Shown: in pieces, positions 9,160-18,360 of the stretch
Layout: each line of letters opens with the position of its first letter
Numbering within the stretch: position 1 is the stretch's first letter
DNA from: Planctomycetota bacterium
Lineage (GTDB): Bacteria > Planctomycetota > Phycisphaerae > Sedimentisphaerales > Anaerobacaceae
Assembly: GCA_023481165.1 (NCBI GenBank)
Contig: JAMCWO010000110.1
Location: forward strand, 1 to 63,817
Reading direction: 5' to 3'
Length of the DNA stretch: 63,817 nt
Notes under the pieces: model-generated
What the model was told of the DNA's origin: nothing
Database searches by the model: none
What the model saw: only the letters and a program-made list of their open reading frames with translations
Position numbers and translations under genes: made by a program

Positions 9160-10398
9160 ATGAAGAAGCCCTTGTTGCACCTGATCCTCTGTACGGCTCT
9201 CGCCCTGCCCTATGCCGCACGCGCGCAAGGCGCTGCCGAAACCGGGACATACGACCCGACGATCGAGAAGTATGTCCAATTCCTCAAGCAGCAGAAACAG
9301 ACACCGGTGGACTACCTGGTGGGCTTGTTCCAGACCTACGATTTGGTCGTGCTGTGCGAGCGGTCCCATCCGGAAGTCACTCAGTACGATATGATCTACG
9401 AGCTGGCCGCCGACAAGCGCTTCCAGCAGCAGGCCGGACACATCTTCATGGAGAACGGCACCCCCACTCTGCGGCCCGACGTCGAGGCGTTCCTGACCGA
9501 CGACGCCTTGGCCGAGCCGCAGGCGCAGGAGAAGCTGCGCCACATCTTTCGGGACTTCAGTTGGGATGGCGAATTGAGCAGGACCAATGTCTACAACTTT
9601 TTCCAGAAGGTCCGCGGCCTCAACCGGTCTCTGCCGAAGGACCTGCGGGTACACCTCTACCCCAGTGACCTGGCGTTCGATTGGGCGGGCGCGACGAAGG
9701 AGTCTTACCGCACGATGTGCCAGCAGTTGGGCCGCCGCGACCAGGTCATCGCGAACAACGTCGCGGACCAGTTCAACGAAATCCTCCGGTCCGCGGGCCG
9801 GCACAAGGCCCTGGTCATCATGAACTACCGCCATGCCTTCCCCCATATCCTCCTGCGCCAGGGCGGCCGCAGCCAGACCGTCGAGAACGTGACGGGCTTC
9901 CTCATGACATTCTACCCCGGGAAAGTGGCCAACGTGATGCTCAATAACGTCCGCATCCTGCCGGGCTCCACCGACAATCAGATCGCTATCTCTGCCCTCC
10001 AGGACGGCAAATGGGATGCGGCGTTCGCCGCGCTGGGCTATCCGGCCCTCGGCTTCGACTTCCAGGGCTCGCCCTTCGGCGCCGATGAGTTCGACTATTT
10101 CGCCGTGCCCTTCCCGATCGGCCGTAAGTACCAGGAGATCTTTACCGGCTATGTCTTCTACCAGCCGCTGGACGAGCACCGGATGACCTTCGCCATTCCG
10201 GGGTTGCTCGATGCGTCCTTCGCCGGCGAGATGCTCCAACGCTGCCAGATCCGGGGCGAGAACCGCTCCGCCGCCGAGATCGCCAAAGAAATCGAGCAGT
10301 CCCAGACCGTGCGGATTTCTGGCTATGAGGACAAGCAGATGTTCCCCAAATCCGCATACGCCCAGAAGATCCAGCAATGGCTGAGAACCGACAAGTGA
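9160..10398 (+). CDS. Secreted protein resembling the EreA/ChaN (erythromycin esterase-like) fold
   Basis: About 412 residues starting MKKPLLHLILC, with a Sec signal peptide ending near AARAQ. GGGAGAAG lies just before the ATG, so this start is preferred over one five codons upstream. Landmarks are VVLCERSHPEVTQYDMIYEL, HIFMENGTP, RRDQVIANNVADQF and ALVIMNYRHAF, which line up in order with the E/H, second E, RDxxMAxN and HN-type motifs of EreA/ChaN-like proteins. Whether it is an enzyme is unknown, and a transferred macrolide-resistance role is not implied. It is exported, probably to the periplasm. The similarity call is from motifs only. Confidence 0.5.
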   Translation: MKKPLLHLILCTALALPYAARAQGAAETGTYDPTIEKYVQFLKQQKQTPVDYLVGLFQTYDLVVLCERSHPEVTQYDMIYELAADKRFQQQAGHIFMENGTPTLRPDVEAFLTDDALAEPQAQEKLRHIFRDFSWDGELSRTNVYNFFQKVRGLNRSLPKDLRVHLYPSDLAFDWAGATKESYRTMCQQLGRRDQVIANNVADQFNEILRSAGRHKALVIMNYRHAFPHILLRQGGRSQTVENVTGFLMTFYPGKVANVMLNNVRILPGSTDNQIAISALQDGKWDAAFAALGYPALGFDFQGSPFGADEFDYFAVPFPIGRKYQEIFTGYVFYQPLDEHRMTFAIPGLLDASFAGEMLQRCQIRGENRSAAEIAKEIEQSQTVRISGYEDKQMFPKSAYAQKIQQWLRTDK

Positions 10399-10629
10399 GA
10401 CGCGGGTTTGACGGATCCATCCAGCGCGGCCTTCGGCCACAACTATAACAGCGTCTCCTTCAGAATCGTCCCCTTAACAGTCTTGGAGGGGTGTCTTATG
10501 CGTGAGGGGATCGGCGCCAGCTCTCCCCACCCGGCGCATGAAACCACAGGGTCCGGCAATAGAAACCGGCCGGGCCCGGGGGAGTAATCGAGCCCAGCCG
10601 GTCGCATGCGGTTTTGTCCGCGACTTCTC

Positions 10630-11657
10630 TCAGAAATTCAGACCGACGCCCAACAGGTACTTGACATCGGCCTTTTCCCGGCCCAGTGCCGGCGTCTCAT
10701 CATAGTTGAAGATGACCTTGAAGTTCGCGAACATCGTCTTGGTCAGGTTCGCCCGCAGCTCGGCGGTGGAGAGATCGGAAAAGTCGCCGAAGTCCTCGAG
10801 GCGCGGATACCAGGTCAGGTCGTGCAGGAACTTGGCGTTCTTGCCCAGTTGCTGGGTGAAGTTGTAGCCGGCCTGCAGGGACAGCTTATTGTCGGTAGCC
10901 GGCTGGTTCTCGTATTTCTCGAAGAGGTCCGCCAGACCGATGTTGGTCGAGAAGGCGGTCTGGGGGGTCTCGATCCACTGATAACCGACACCGCCGCCGA
11001 AGATCGCCCGGCGGTCCAGGAGCGCAACCTGATCCTGCTCGTAGCGTCCATTGACAAAGCCGAAGAGCTTCTTCGAGAGGAAGTAATCATACTGTCCCCG
11101 GATCCGCCACCAGTCTTCCGTGGTTCGATTATTTCCCGTGTCCGGGTCTTTCGCACGGCTCTTGGCAATATCGCCTTCGGCCGTGATGCGGTCCCGTTCG
11201 GACCGCCGGGACGCGCTGGCACTGGCAGTAATCGTGCTGGTTTCCGTGTTGCCGGTGGTCAGGCCCAAGGCCCCGGAGACACTGCCCGCCACTGGGGCTT
11301 GGCCGGCGGGGGAGGATTGATGGCGGCCAGCTCTGCCAGGGGCACCTTCTGCCGCTCCGAGGGCGCAGCGCCCTTGAGCGCGAATTCATTGGGTTCGGCG
11401 GCGCCGACTGACTGATGCAGGACCGTGCCATCCTTGAGACGAACTTCGACGGGTTCGTTGCTGCTGAACGTCTGGATGTCCGTGAGGTTCACGGTCACTT
11501 CGCCGGCGGCTTTGGACAGAAAGATGAGTTTGCCGTCCGTCATCCGCACGATCTGGCCGGTCAGACGGTCGCCATTTTTCAAGTATACCTCGTCAGCACG
11601 GAGAACCGAGCACACGCCGACAAAACACAAGATGGAAAACAGCACTTTTGCGTGCAT
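10630..11657 (-). pseudogene. DUF481 outer-membrane beta-barrel protein, split by a one-base frameshift
   Basis: Two frames together make one YdiY/DUF481-type protein. The first (from ATG 11657) has a signal peptide, a small SH3-like part (DEVYLKNGDRLTGQI), and ends in INPPPPAKPQW. The second starts exactly where the family continues (AGSVSGALGLTTGNTETSTI) and runs to the terminal aromatic KYLLGVGLNF expected of an outer-membrane barrel. The frames join if one G is added after TGG at about 11288-11290 (TGGCGGGC where TGGGCGGGC is expected). This may be a recent mutation or an assembly error. The family is induced by salt or acid in some bacteria; no regulation is visible here. Confidence 0.75.
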
Positions 11658-11802
11658 CAAGGATTCCTTTCGAGATTCATCTCCACAGGAGATCATTCAG
11701 CCAACCATAGTACATCCGCAGGAACCTGGAGGTCCCCAGAGGGCAAAGAACCGGGACCATGAGACTGACCCCGGCTTCTTGCTCCAGGTGCAACCCCTGT
11801 CA

Positions 11803-12192
11803 TCATGCCTCTTTCGCTTTGGGCTCAGCGCGGAGGAACGGCGGGCGCATCGCCGCAAGGCGGTTGAGCATGCGGATAACCATGAAGATGGTGAAGGCTA
11901 CGATCAAGAAGTCGATGCACGTGTTGATGAACAGACCGTAGCGCATGGCCACCGCCGGTATCGCCTCACCCGTCGCAGAGGTGGTGGGCCCTTTGAGGAC
12001 CACTTCCAGATTCTTGAAGTCAACCCCACCCAGCAGCATACCGATGGGGGGCATAATGACATCATTCACCAAAGAGCTGACAATCTTGTTGAAGGCAGCT
12101 CCGATAATAATACCCACCGCCATGTCCATAGCGTTGCCTTTGACGGCGAAGTCCCGGAATTCACTCAACAGCCCCCTTTTCTTTCTCCTCAA
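11803..12192 (-). CDS. mscL: Large-conductance mechanosensitive channel MscL
   Basis: 129 residues, the usual MscL length. The N-terminal amphipathic helix and TM1 are clear ([20 protein letters not shown], then [20 protein letters not shown]), followed by the periplasmic loop and TM2 ([20 protein letters not shown]) and a basic/charged C-terminal helix. It forms a pentameric inner-membrane pore that opens on osmotic downshift. GAGGAGAAAG precedes the ATG. Confidence 0.95.
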   Translation of the reverse strand: MRRKKRGLLSEFRDFAVKGNAMDMAVGIIIGAAFNKIVSSLVNDVIMPPIGMLLGGVDFKNLEVVLKGPTTSATGEAIPAVAMRYGLFINTCIDFLIVAFTIFMVIRMLNRLAAMRPPFLRAEPKAKEA

Positions 12193-12853
12193 GAAAGGTG
12201 TTTAGGATATAACCCGTTCGTCACGGCAACTTCGGGATGTGGCACGTAAGGCCGGTGTGCTCAACCTTTCCGCTCTGTGTCCACCGGGAAACCAGAAACG
12301 CTTGGGTCCCCACAGAAGCCATCTGACACTCGAGGGGGAATGAATCATTACTCGTGATCTATTCTCACACCCATAGAGCCCAACCATTTCAGAGACTGGC
12401 TGTCATTGTAAGCGCAAACCAGCAGAAAGCAATGAAAACCACCCAGACACATGAGGGTTTTTGCGCGACACACCAGCGCTTTTCGTATTGGGCTCCGCCC
12501 ACAGCACAACTTGGCGGCAAACCCAGGGCCCAGGGTCGCGCCGGCCGGGGCACAAGGGGGTGCTGCCCCGGGTCACCGCGCCTCACTGTTTCGCGGTCAT
12601 CTCGACAACACCCCCATGCCATAGGCGCTTCCCGGGAGGCGGATGTAGATGGAAAAGACAGGGGCGGCATGGTCTTGCGGCGGGGAAACAGCCGGGATTT
12701 CGGGGACCACGCTATTGAAATCGAACATCGTTCTGGGATAGTATAGGCGATGTCTCAGGCTGAGGCGCTGTGGATGAGGTCCAAAGGGAAATCGCGGATC
12801 ATTGAGATCCGTTTTCGGGAACAAGATCGTCTGTCTTTTGGAAAGGGTCCCTG
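12193..12853. other. 660-bp intergenic region without a recognised gene
   Basis: Divergent space between mscL and a lipoprotein gene. Several open frames cross it, but none has a ribosome site together with protein-like composition. No repeat of the families seen elsewhere in the window was found. Confidence 0.5.
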
Positions 12854-13354
12854 GTGAAGGCTCGCATGCACATGACTTTATGTTGTCTCTCCGCCGTCAC
12901 GCTCCTGGCCATCGCTGGCTGCGCCAAAAAGGCGGAGCCGGGCAGCCCCGCGCCCGCAACGCCCACGAAGGCCCAGACGCCCGTGCCGGTTGATACCGCG
13001 GCGGCCACCAAGACGCAGGCACCGGCCGCCCCGAGCCTGGCCCTGCCGGCGGTCGACACCACCACCCCTGTCTCGGAGGTGCAAGCCCAGGCGCAGACCA
13101 TGAGCGTCGAGAACCTCAAAGCGATGGCGCTCAAGTACAAACAGGCGATTGTGGACAAGCAGGCGCAGGTCGAAAAGCTGATGGCCAAATTGAAGGAGAT
13201 TCCCTTGACGGAGGCGCTGGGCAAGGAAGCACAGACGTTGAAGGTGGATCTCCAGAATCTCCAGGGGACTGTGACGGCCCTGAAGGAGCGATTCCAGGTC
13301 TATTACAACACGCTCAAGGAGAAAGGCGCCAGTCTGGCCGGCCTGGAAATTTGA
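12854..13354 (+). CDS. Small lipoprotein with Ala/Pro-rich linker and coiled coil
   Basis: 166 residues from a GTG start (GGAAAGGG upstream). The N-terminus has a type II signal with lipobox LAIAGC. A low-complexity Ala/Pro/Thr linker follows (about 22-75), then a predicted coiled coil (KYKQAIVDKQAQVEKLMAKL and onward to the C-terminus). It should be anchored to a membrane facing the periplasm. No enzymatic motif is visible. An alternative ATG lies four codons in. No family name is claimed. Confidence 0.7.
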   Translation: MKARMHMTLCCLSAVTLLAIAGCAKKAEPGSPAPATPTKAQTPVPVDTAAATKTQAPAAPSLALPAVDTTTPVSEVQAQAQTMSVENLKAMALKYKQAIVDKQAQVEKLMAKLKEIPLTEALGKEAQTLKVDLQNLQGTVTALKERFQVYYNTLKEKGASLAGLEI

Positions 13355-13595
13355 TTGGTGATGGCCTGGGGTCTGGCCTGCAATGCGACGATAAGAATGT
13401 CCCGAGGTTGGAGGAAGGTGTCGTATTCGGGAACAGACGGCAGGGAGCAGATTCCTGACGTGCGGCGCCCCGCGACGGTCGTTCGACGATCCCGCACAGG
13501 CATAGGAGGACGCCGCGCCGAACGCCAGGGCGATCTTTGACCGGAGGCCCGCTGGTGGGCGATGCCCGCGACGAGCGGCGGAGCGGCGGGTGACG

Positions 13596-13961
13596 CTACC
13601 CTCTCAAGCCCACCAGCAGCAACAGACCCAGCACAATCTGACCGACGGCGAAAAGCCTTATGTGCAACACCGGTCGCTCCAGGATCCACGCCGTGACCTT
13701 CTCCGAGACCCTGGAATTCAAAAATAGAAGGCCTTTGAAAAGAGCGACGATCCCCACAAGCACAAGAATCTTGGGCAAGAGGCCCTCGTGTCTCCAACCG
13801 GCGGAAATCAACAGAATTCCGAGGGACAGTGCCGCGGCAAAGAGGTATCGCCGGAGTTTCCAGAGGGCCTTGCTGCGCAATCTTCTTCGCAGACTCTCCG
13901 GGTAGAGCAAGGACAGGACACCCAGGAACACAAAGATGCCGCCCACGATGCAGGAGAACAT
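13596..13961 (-). CDS. Hypothetical four-helix membrane protein
   Basis: 121 residues from ATG 13961, selected because GAGGAATC lies eight bases upstream. There are likely four hydrophobic segments: CIVGGIFVFLGVLSLLY, YLFAAALSLGILLISAG, ILVLVGIVALFKGLLFL and LFAVGQIVLGLLLLVGL. The short loops are basic. No family recognised; it lies alone between oppositely oriented or distant genes. Confidence 0.65.
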   Translation of the reverse strand: MFSCIVGGIFVFLGVLSLLYPESLRRRLRSKALWKLRRYLFAAALSLGILLISAGWRHEGLLPKILVLVGIVALFKGLLFLNSRVSEKVTAWILERPVLHIRLFAVGQIVLGLLLLVGLRG

Positions 13962-14293
13962 TTCCGATTCCTCGAAAGAGGGACTGTTCACAGAAACAGG
14001 ATTCGCGACCATGCCCAGAATCGCACATCGGTGGCAGGCTGTCAACCATGCAGGCTCGGCGGGTGACCCGCAAATCTGCAGGGGCCGGAAACCGCAGCCT
14101 CGTGCCTGCCTGTTTTCACATTCCTGGGCCAAACACGAGGAGAACCGGACGTTCTGAGGCACTTTGTCCGGGAAGCGCGACGGCGCCGGGCCCGTTTGAG
14201 AGTATCGTCTCTCATCCTCAAGTAGTGATCTCGGCCGATTCGTGTCCCTGGACATCCTGTTGTGGCAGGCCCCTGGCGAAAGGGGCGAAGAAG
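13962..14293. other. Intergenic stretch, nothing recognised
   Basis: About 330 bp upstream of the small membrane-protein gene. No gene or repeat could be supported here. Confidence 0.5.
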
Positions 14294-14929
14294 TCATCTC
14301 GAAGCGATGTTCGCATCGAGGTGAGAGGTATCGTTCAGGAAACGCTGACGCCAGGAACCCCCTTCGAGATCCAGCCGGCATAACGAGGCCGGATCGGCGC
14401 TCGGATTGAAGTTCCCGTGCAGCAGAGTCATGCCAATGCCCTCCACGGTAGCGCCGTGGCCTACGATCAGGAGATTGCCCACCGTCCGCCGTAGCGTTTC
14501 GTCGATGGTCCAGCCGAAGCGGCGGATCGATTCACTCTTTGATTCGGGAAACCCCGGTTCCACGAGGGACCGGTAGTGGTCGTCCACCGTGGGGAACCGC
14601 TCTTTCAGTTCCCGCAGCGCATGCGTCCGCGGCAGATAGGCAAACCACTCGGCATTGCGCCATTCCCCGAAGCCCGCTTCGATTCGGATCGAAAGCCCCA
14701 GGGCCTCGGCACACCAGTACGCCGTATGTACGGCCCGAAGATAGGGTGAGCTGTAGAGATAGGCGATCGGCTCCCGCGCCACGCGCTGGGCCAACTGCTG
14801 CGCCTCTCTGATCCCGGCGGCAGTCAGGTCCGGATCGTGGGGGTACTCGGCCCGCTGAGCCCACTGCGGGTCCTCGAAATCCTCGCGACTGCCGTGGCGC
14901 GCGATGAATATGGTTCGTTCGGACATCAT
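14294..14929 (-). CDS. Histidine phosphatase family protein (phosphoglycerate-mutase-like)
   Basis: About 211 residues from the MMSERT start; a 39-codon upstream extension is low-complexity and was left out. The catalytic RHG box is present (IFIARHGSREDF), then DPDLTAAGIREAQQLA, SSPYLRAVHTA with the second conserved Arg, and the C-terminal LLIVGHGATVEGIG histidine. This is the SixA/GpmB-like clan; the substrate may be a small phosphate ester or phosphoprotein and cannot be told from sequence. It probably acts in the cytoplasm. No clear ribosome site precedes the ATG. Confidence 0.85.
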   Translation of the reverse strand: MMSERTIFIARHGSREDFEDPQWAQRAEYPHDPDLTAAGIREAQQLAQRVAREPIAYLYSSPYLRAVHTAYWCAEALGLSIRIEAGFGEWRNAEWFAYLPRTHALRELKERFPTVDDHYRSLVEPGFPESKSESIRRFGWTIDETLRRTVGNLLIVGHGATVEGIGMTLLHGNFNPSADPASLCRLDLEGGSWRQRFLNDTSHLDANIASR

Positions 14930-15193
14930 CTGCGGCCCGCCGACGCCGGGGACTACACTTTCGCGATGAACCAAGGCATCCCGAATCCTTTTGGTTCCTT
15001 GCGGACCGCCATCGATTGCTCCTTTCTTTCCGCTCCCCGCGTTCACGCCACCGGTCCTGCCATGATTACGCCGTCCGGGTAAGCCAGGCAGCCACGAATT
15101 ACCTCTTTCGGCATAAGGACTTTCCGAGATCCGTGCGTCAAAGAGGATGAGGCGATAGATCGCGATGAGAGAGGACTACGAACGACCGCGTTT

Positions 15194-15336
15194 GTGCAAC
15201 AGATCAGAAGGTAAAACACCCCGCGAGTGAGAAATTCTTTATCCCTTTTGGCACAAGGAGTTACGCGAACTTCGGGCCTCGTGTTTACCCGGAATTTCGG
15301 CACGATTCGTGCAACACGGCCCCAGGGTAGAGGGAC
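15194..15336 (+). repeat. Conserved leader of composite repeat element 1
   Basis: About 140 bp that reappears at 57506-57650. Shared blocks in order: GTGCAACAG, AACACCCCGCG, AAATTCTTTAT, GCACAAGGAGTTACGCG (GCGCAAGGAGTTACGCG in copy 2), then CGGCACGATTCGTGCAACAC and AGAGGGAC. It lies directly upstream of an array of short repeats in both places, which suggests a leader or promoter region belonging to the array. Confidence 0.75.
15297..15316 (+). promoter_or_regulatory. Sigma-54-like -24/-12 motif at the end of leader 1
   Basis: CGGCACGATTCGTGCA matches the sigma-54 pattern TGGCACG-N4-TTGCA at all but two positions. The GG (15299-15300) and GC (15311-15312) have exactly ten bases between them. 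The same motif is conserved in leader 2. It would direct transcription rightward into the repeat array. Confidence 0.5.
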
Positions 15337-15350
15337 AGTCTGCCCTCGGA

Positions 15351-16175
15351 TTTATGATTTATGAATTGTGATTTATGAATTGCGGATCATGTCATTGCGA
15401 GCGAAGCGCGGCAATTCGGATTGCGGATTGCGGATTGCGGATTCAGAGCAGACCTGCGGCGGGACATCGCCCGCGGCCTGTCGCCCCGACCCCGGCGGGT
15501 CGATTGTACGAAACGAACCCAATCTGCCCCCGGACAGGCAAGCACGGCCAGGGCTGGAGCAAATCGTACGAAACAAAGCCAATTGCCCCCTGGAAGGTGT
15601 CGGGCGGGGACGCCCAACCCACGAAGAGACGATTATGCGAAACAAAGCCAATCCCGACGTGGCCGGGCGGGACGAGGCCCCGGGAGCGAGGGGCGAATTG
15701 TGCAAAACAAACCCAATTCCTCGATCGCGGATTGCGGATCGTGCGAAACGAACCCAAACTTGGGCGTGCTGGGGTATCTGGGGGCTGGCGCGCGGGGGGA
15801 GCCTATCGTGCAAAACAAAGCCAATTCCGTCAGAGGGCCGAAAGAGTCAAGTGCTTGCCGGGAAACGAGTTATGGTGGATTGGACATGCACGGGACTTTG
15901 GCGGAACAAAGCCAATTGGGAGAAGCCCGGCTGGGACCCGGAGGGCCGATTGTGCAAAACGAACCCAATTGCCCGACGCGGGGCACCGAGGCGGTGTCGC
16001 GGAGTCGGCCGGCCAAACCCAGCGGCCAGTTGGACAAACAAACCCAATTTGCCAGCGCGGCCTATCGTGCGAAACAAACCCAATTCCCGACGGGCGGGAT
16101 ACCCCACCATTCCACTATTCCACCATTCCAGTGTTCCAATCCGACGCCCGGTGTACAAACAAAGCCAATTCTGCT
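15351..16175 (+). repeat. Array 1: eleven degenerate CAAASCCAATT repeats with variable spacers and trailer
   Basis: Consensus GTGCRAAACRAASCCAATT, always on this strand. Unit cores begin at 15511, 15571, 15640, 15705, 15746, 15813, 15904, 15957, 16036, 16072 and 16157; spacing ranges from 36 to 91 bases. The array opens with ATTTATGATTTATGAATT, a REP-like motif (15388-15415) and tandem ATTGCGG copies. Between units 6 and 7 is a module (AAGTGCT...GAGTTATGGTG, 15849-15890) also found in array 2. Near the end, four TTCCANNN tandems (about 16101-16140) again match array 2. All three forward frames are free of stop codons over most of it. The array ends about 65 bp before the GH127 gene start. Confidence 0.85.
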
Positions 16176-16238
16176 ATCTTGGGCCGGTCAAACGATGCCC
16201 ATCACGGGCAGTACGAAATGCAGGCACAGGAGGCAACC

Positions 16239-18284
16239 ATGACCAGACTGCGAACCATTCTCGTCATCACCAGCACCCTACTCTTGGTGGACACCATGCA
16301 TGCTTCTATTCGCACGACGCCGGTCCCCGCAATCACCACGATGAACGATTTCTACGTCAGCAACACCCGGCCGCTGACGCCGAGCCCGCTGCTGAAGCTG
16401 CCCATCGGGGCAATCAAGCCCCAGGGCTGGCTGCGGCGACAGCTCGAACTCCAGACGGAGGGCTTCTCCGGCCGATTGATGGAAATCAGCAAGTTCCTTC
16501 AGAAGGACGGCAATGCCTGGCTGGCAGCGGATGGCCAGGGTCACAGCCCGTGGGAGGAGATGCCGTACTGGCTCAAAGGCTTCGGCGATATGGGTTATGT
16601 CCTCGGCGACCAGCGGATCATCGACGAGGCCAAGGTCTGGATCGAGGCGATCCTCAAGAGCCGCCAGCCGGATGGCTGGTTCGGGCCGGTCGCCAACAAG
16701 GCCGGCTCGCGGGACACGAAGAAGGCCCCGGACCTGTGGCCCAACATGGTCGCGCTCAACGCCCTGCAATCCTATTATGAGTACACCGGCGATCCGCGCG
16801 TCCTGGAGCTGATGCAGGAGTACTTCAAGTGGGAACTGACCGTGCCCGACGACAAGTTTCTGACCCCCTTCTGGCAGCAGCAGCGGGCCAGCGACAACAT
16901 GGCCAGCGTGTACTGGCTCTACAACCGCACCGGCCAGGAGTACCTGCTGCAGCTCGCCCAGCGGATCCAAAAGAGCATGGCGAACTGGACGGAAACCGTC
17001 CCGAGCTGGCACAACGTCAACATCGCCCAATGCTTCCGTGCCCCCGCCGTCTATTACCAGCAGGCGGGCGATCCGTACTTCCTGCAGGCCACCGACCGCA
17101 ACTACAATATGATCTGGGGCGTCTACGGCCAGGTCCCCGGCGGCATGTTCGGCGGCGACGAGAACTGCCGGCGCGGCTATTACGGTCCCCGGCAGGGCAT
17201 CGAGACCTGCGCCTCCGTCGAGTTCATGCTCTCGTGCGAGATGCTGCTGAAGATCGCGGGCGACCTGACCTGGGCCGACCGCGCCGAGGATGTTGCGTTC
17301 AATACCTTCCCGCCCGCCCTGACGGCCGACTTCAAAGCCCTGCACTACCTCGTCAGCCCGAACGTCTGCCAGCTCGACAGCAAGAACAAGTCCCCCGGCA
17401 TCCAGAATGACGGCGACATGCTCTCGTACAATCCGCACAGCTACCGCTGCTGCCAGCATAACGTCGCCCACGGCTGGCCGTACTTCGCCGAGCACCTGTG
17501 GATGGCCACGCCCGACAACGGGCTGGCGGCGGTCTTCTACGCCGCGTCCGAGGTCACGGCCAAGGTCGGCGATGGCCAGCAGGTGACGCTCAAGAGCACG
17601 ACGCTGTACCCCTTCGAGGACACGATCCGGATCGCGGTCAGCACACCGAAGCTCGTGCAGTTCCCGCTGTACTTGCGCATTCCCGGCTGGTGTGAGAAGC
17701 CGGCGCTGCGGATCAACGGCAAGAAAACCGTAGCCTACGCCGAGCCGCGGACCTTCCTCGTCATCGACCGCAAATGGAGACCGGGTGACACGGTCGAGCT
17801 GACGCTGCCGATGGCGCTGAAGCTGCGCTACTGGATTCGCAACGGCAACACGGTCTCGGTCGATCGAGGTCCGCTGACCTACGCGCTGAAGATCGGGGAG
17901 AAGTACGTCCGGCACGGTGGCACAGACGCCTGGCCCGCCTTCGAGGTCTATCCGACGACCGCCTGGAACTACGGCCTGGTGATCGACGCCGAGAGGCCGC
18001 TCGACGACCAATTCGAGGTCCGCCCGAAGAGCTGGCCCAAGGACAACCAGCCCTTCGAGGCCCAGGCCGCCCCGCTCGAAATCCGCGCCAAGGCCCGGAA
18101 GATCGAAAACTGGAAGCCGGATGCGCTGGGCCTGATCGGCGAGGTTCAGCCCAGCCCCGTCCGATCCACGGAGTCTGCGGAGACCGTAACCCTGATCCCG
18201 ATGGGCGCCGCCCGGCTGCGGATTTCCGCTTTCCCGTGGATCGGCGCGGGCCCGGCCGCCCGCGCATGGCAACTGCCGCAGTAG
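16239..18284 (+). CDS. GH127/DUF1680-type glycoside hydrolase (beta-L-arabinofuranosidase-like), secreted
   Basis: 681 residues from ATG 16239 (ACAGGAGGC upstream), with a signal peptide (LRTILVITSTLLLVDTMHAS). The all-helical barrel domain carries the zinc-thiolate catalytic set known from GH127: ETC (E322, C324) and RCCQ (C404, C405), with E308 in GGDENC as the candidate acid/base. A C-terminal beta-sandwich follows. GH127 and related GH146 enzymes remove beta-L-arabinofuranose from plant glycans by a cysteine nucleophile. The open frame continues without a stop through the upstream repeat array, but the ribosome site and signal peptide fix the start here. The residue assignment to catalytic roles is by analogy. 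Confidence 0.85.
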   Translation: MTRLRTILVITSTLLLVDTMHASIRTTPVPAITTMNDFYVSNTRPLTPSPLLKLPIGAIKPQGWLRRQLELQTEGFSGRLMEISKFLQKDGNAWLAADGQGHSPWEEMPYWLKGFGDMGYVLGDQRIIDEAKVWIEAILKSRQPDGWFGPVANKAGSRDTKKAPDLWPNMVALNALQSYYEYTGDPRVLELMQEYFKWELTVPDDKFLTPFWQQQRASDNMASVYWLYNRTGQEYLLQLAQRIQKSMANWTETVPSWHNVNIAQCFRAPAVYYQQAGDPYFLQATDRNYNMIWGVYGQVPGGMFGGDENCRRGYYGPRQGIETCASVEFMLSCEMLLKIAGDLTWADRAEDVAFNTFPPALTADFKALHYLVSPNVCQLDSKNKSPGIQNDGDMLSYNPHSYRCCQHNVAHGWPYFAEHLWMATPDNGLAAVFYAASEVTAKVGDGQQVTLKSTTLYPFEDTIRIAVSTPKLVQFPLYLRIPGWCEKPALRINGKKTVAYAEPRTFLVIDRKWRPGDTVELTLPMALKLRYWIRNGNTVSVDRGPLTYALKIGEKYVRHGGTDAWPAFEVYPTTAWNYGLVIDAERPLDDQFEVRPKSWPKDNQPFEAQAAPLEIRAKARKIENWKPDALGLIGEVQPSPVRSTESAETVTLIPMGAARLRISAFPWIGAGPAARAWQLPQ

Positions 18285-18360
18285 AGCAGACCGGCGGCGA
18301 ACGGAGTCCGCAGCGCCGGCGTAGGAAACGGCAGATACGAGCTTTCTGGAGAAGGATACG

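Noticed and set aside
10502..10705. Short plus-strand frame after the EreA-like gene
   Set aside because: No protein-like character; overlaps the 3' end of the DUF481 gene.
12354..12824. Several short frames on both strands
   Set aside because: No ribosome sites and no recognisable protein features.
15368..16242. Proteins encoded by the array (KQSQF/KTNPI-like translations)
   Set aside because: All three frames are open and the repeat is conserved at DNA level across frames, so the signal is nucleotide-level; no ribosome site found.
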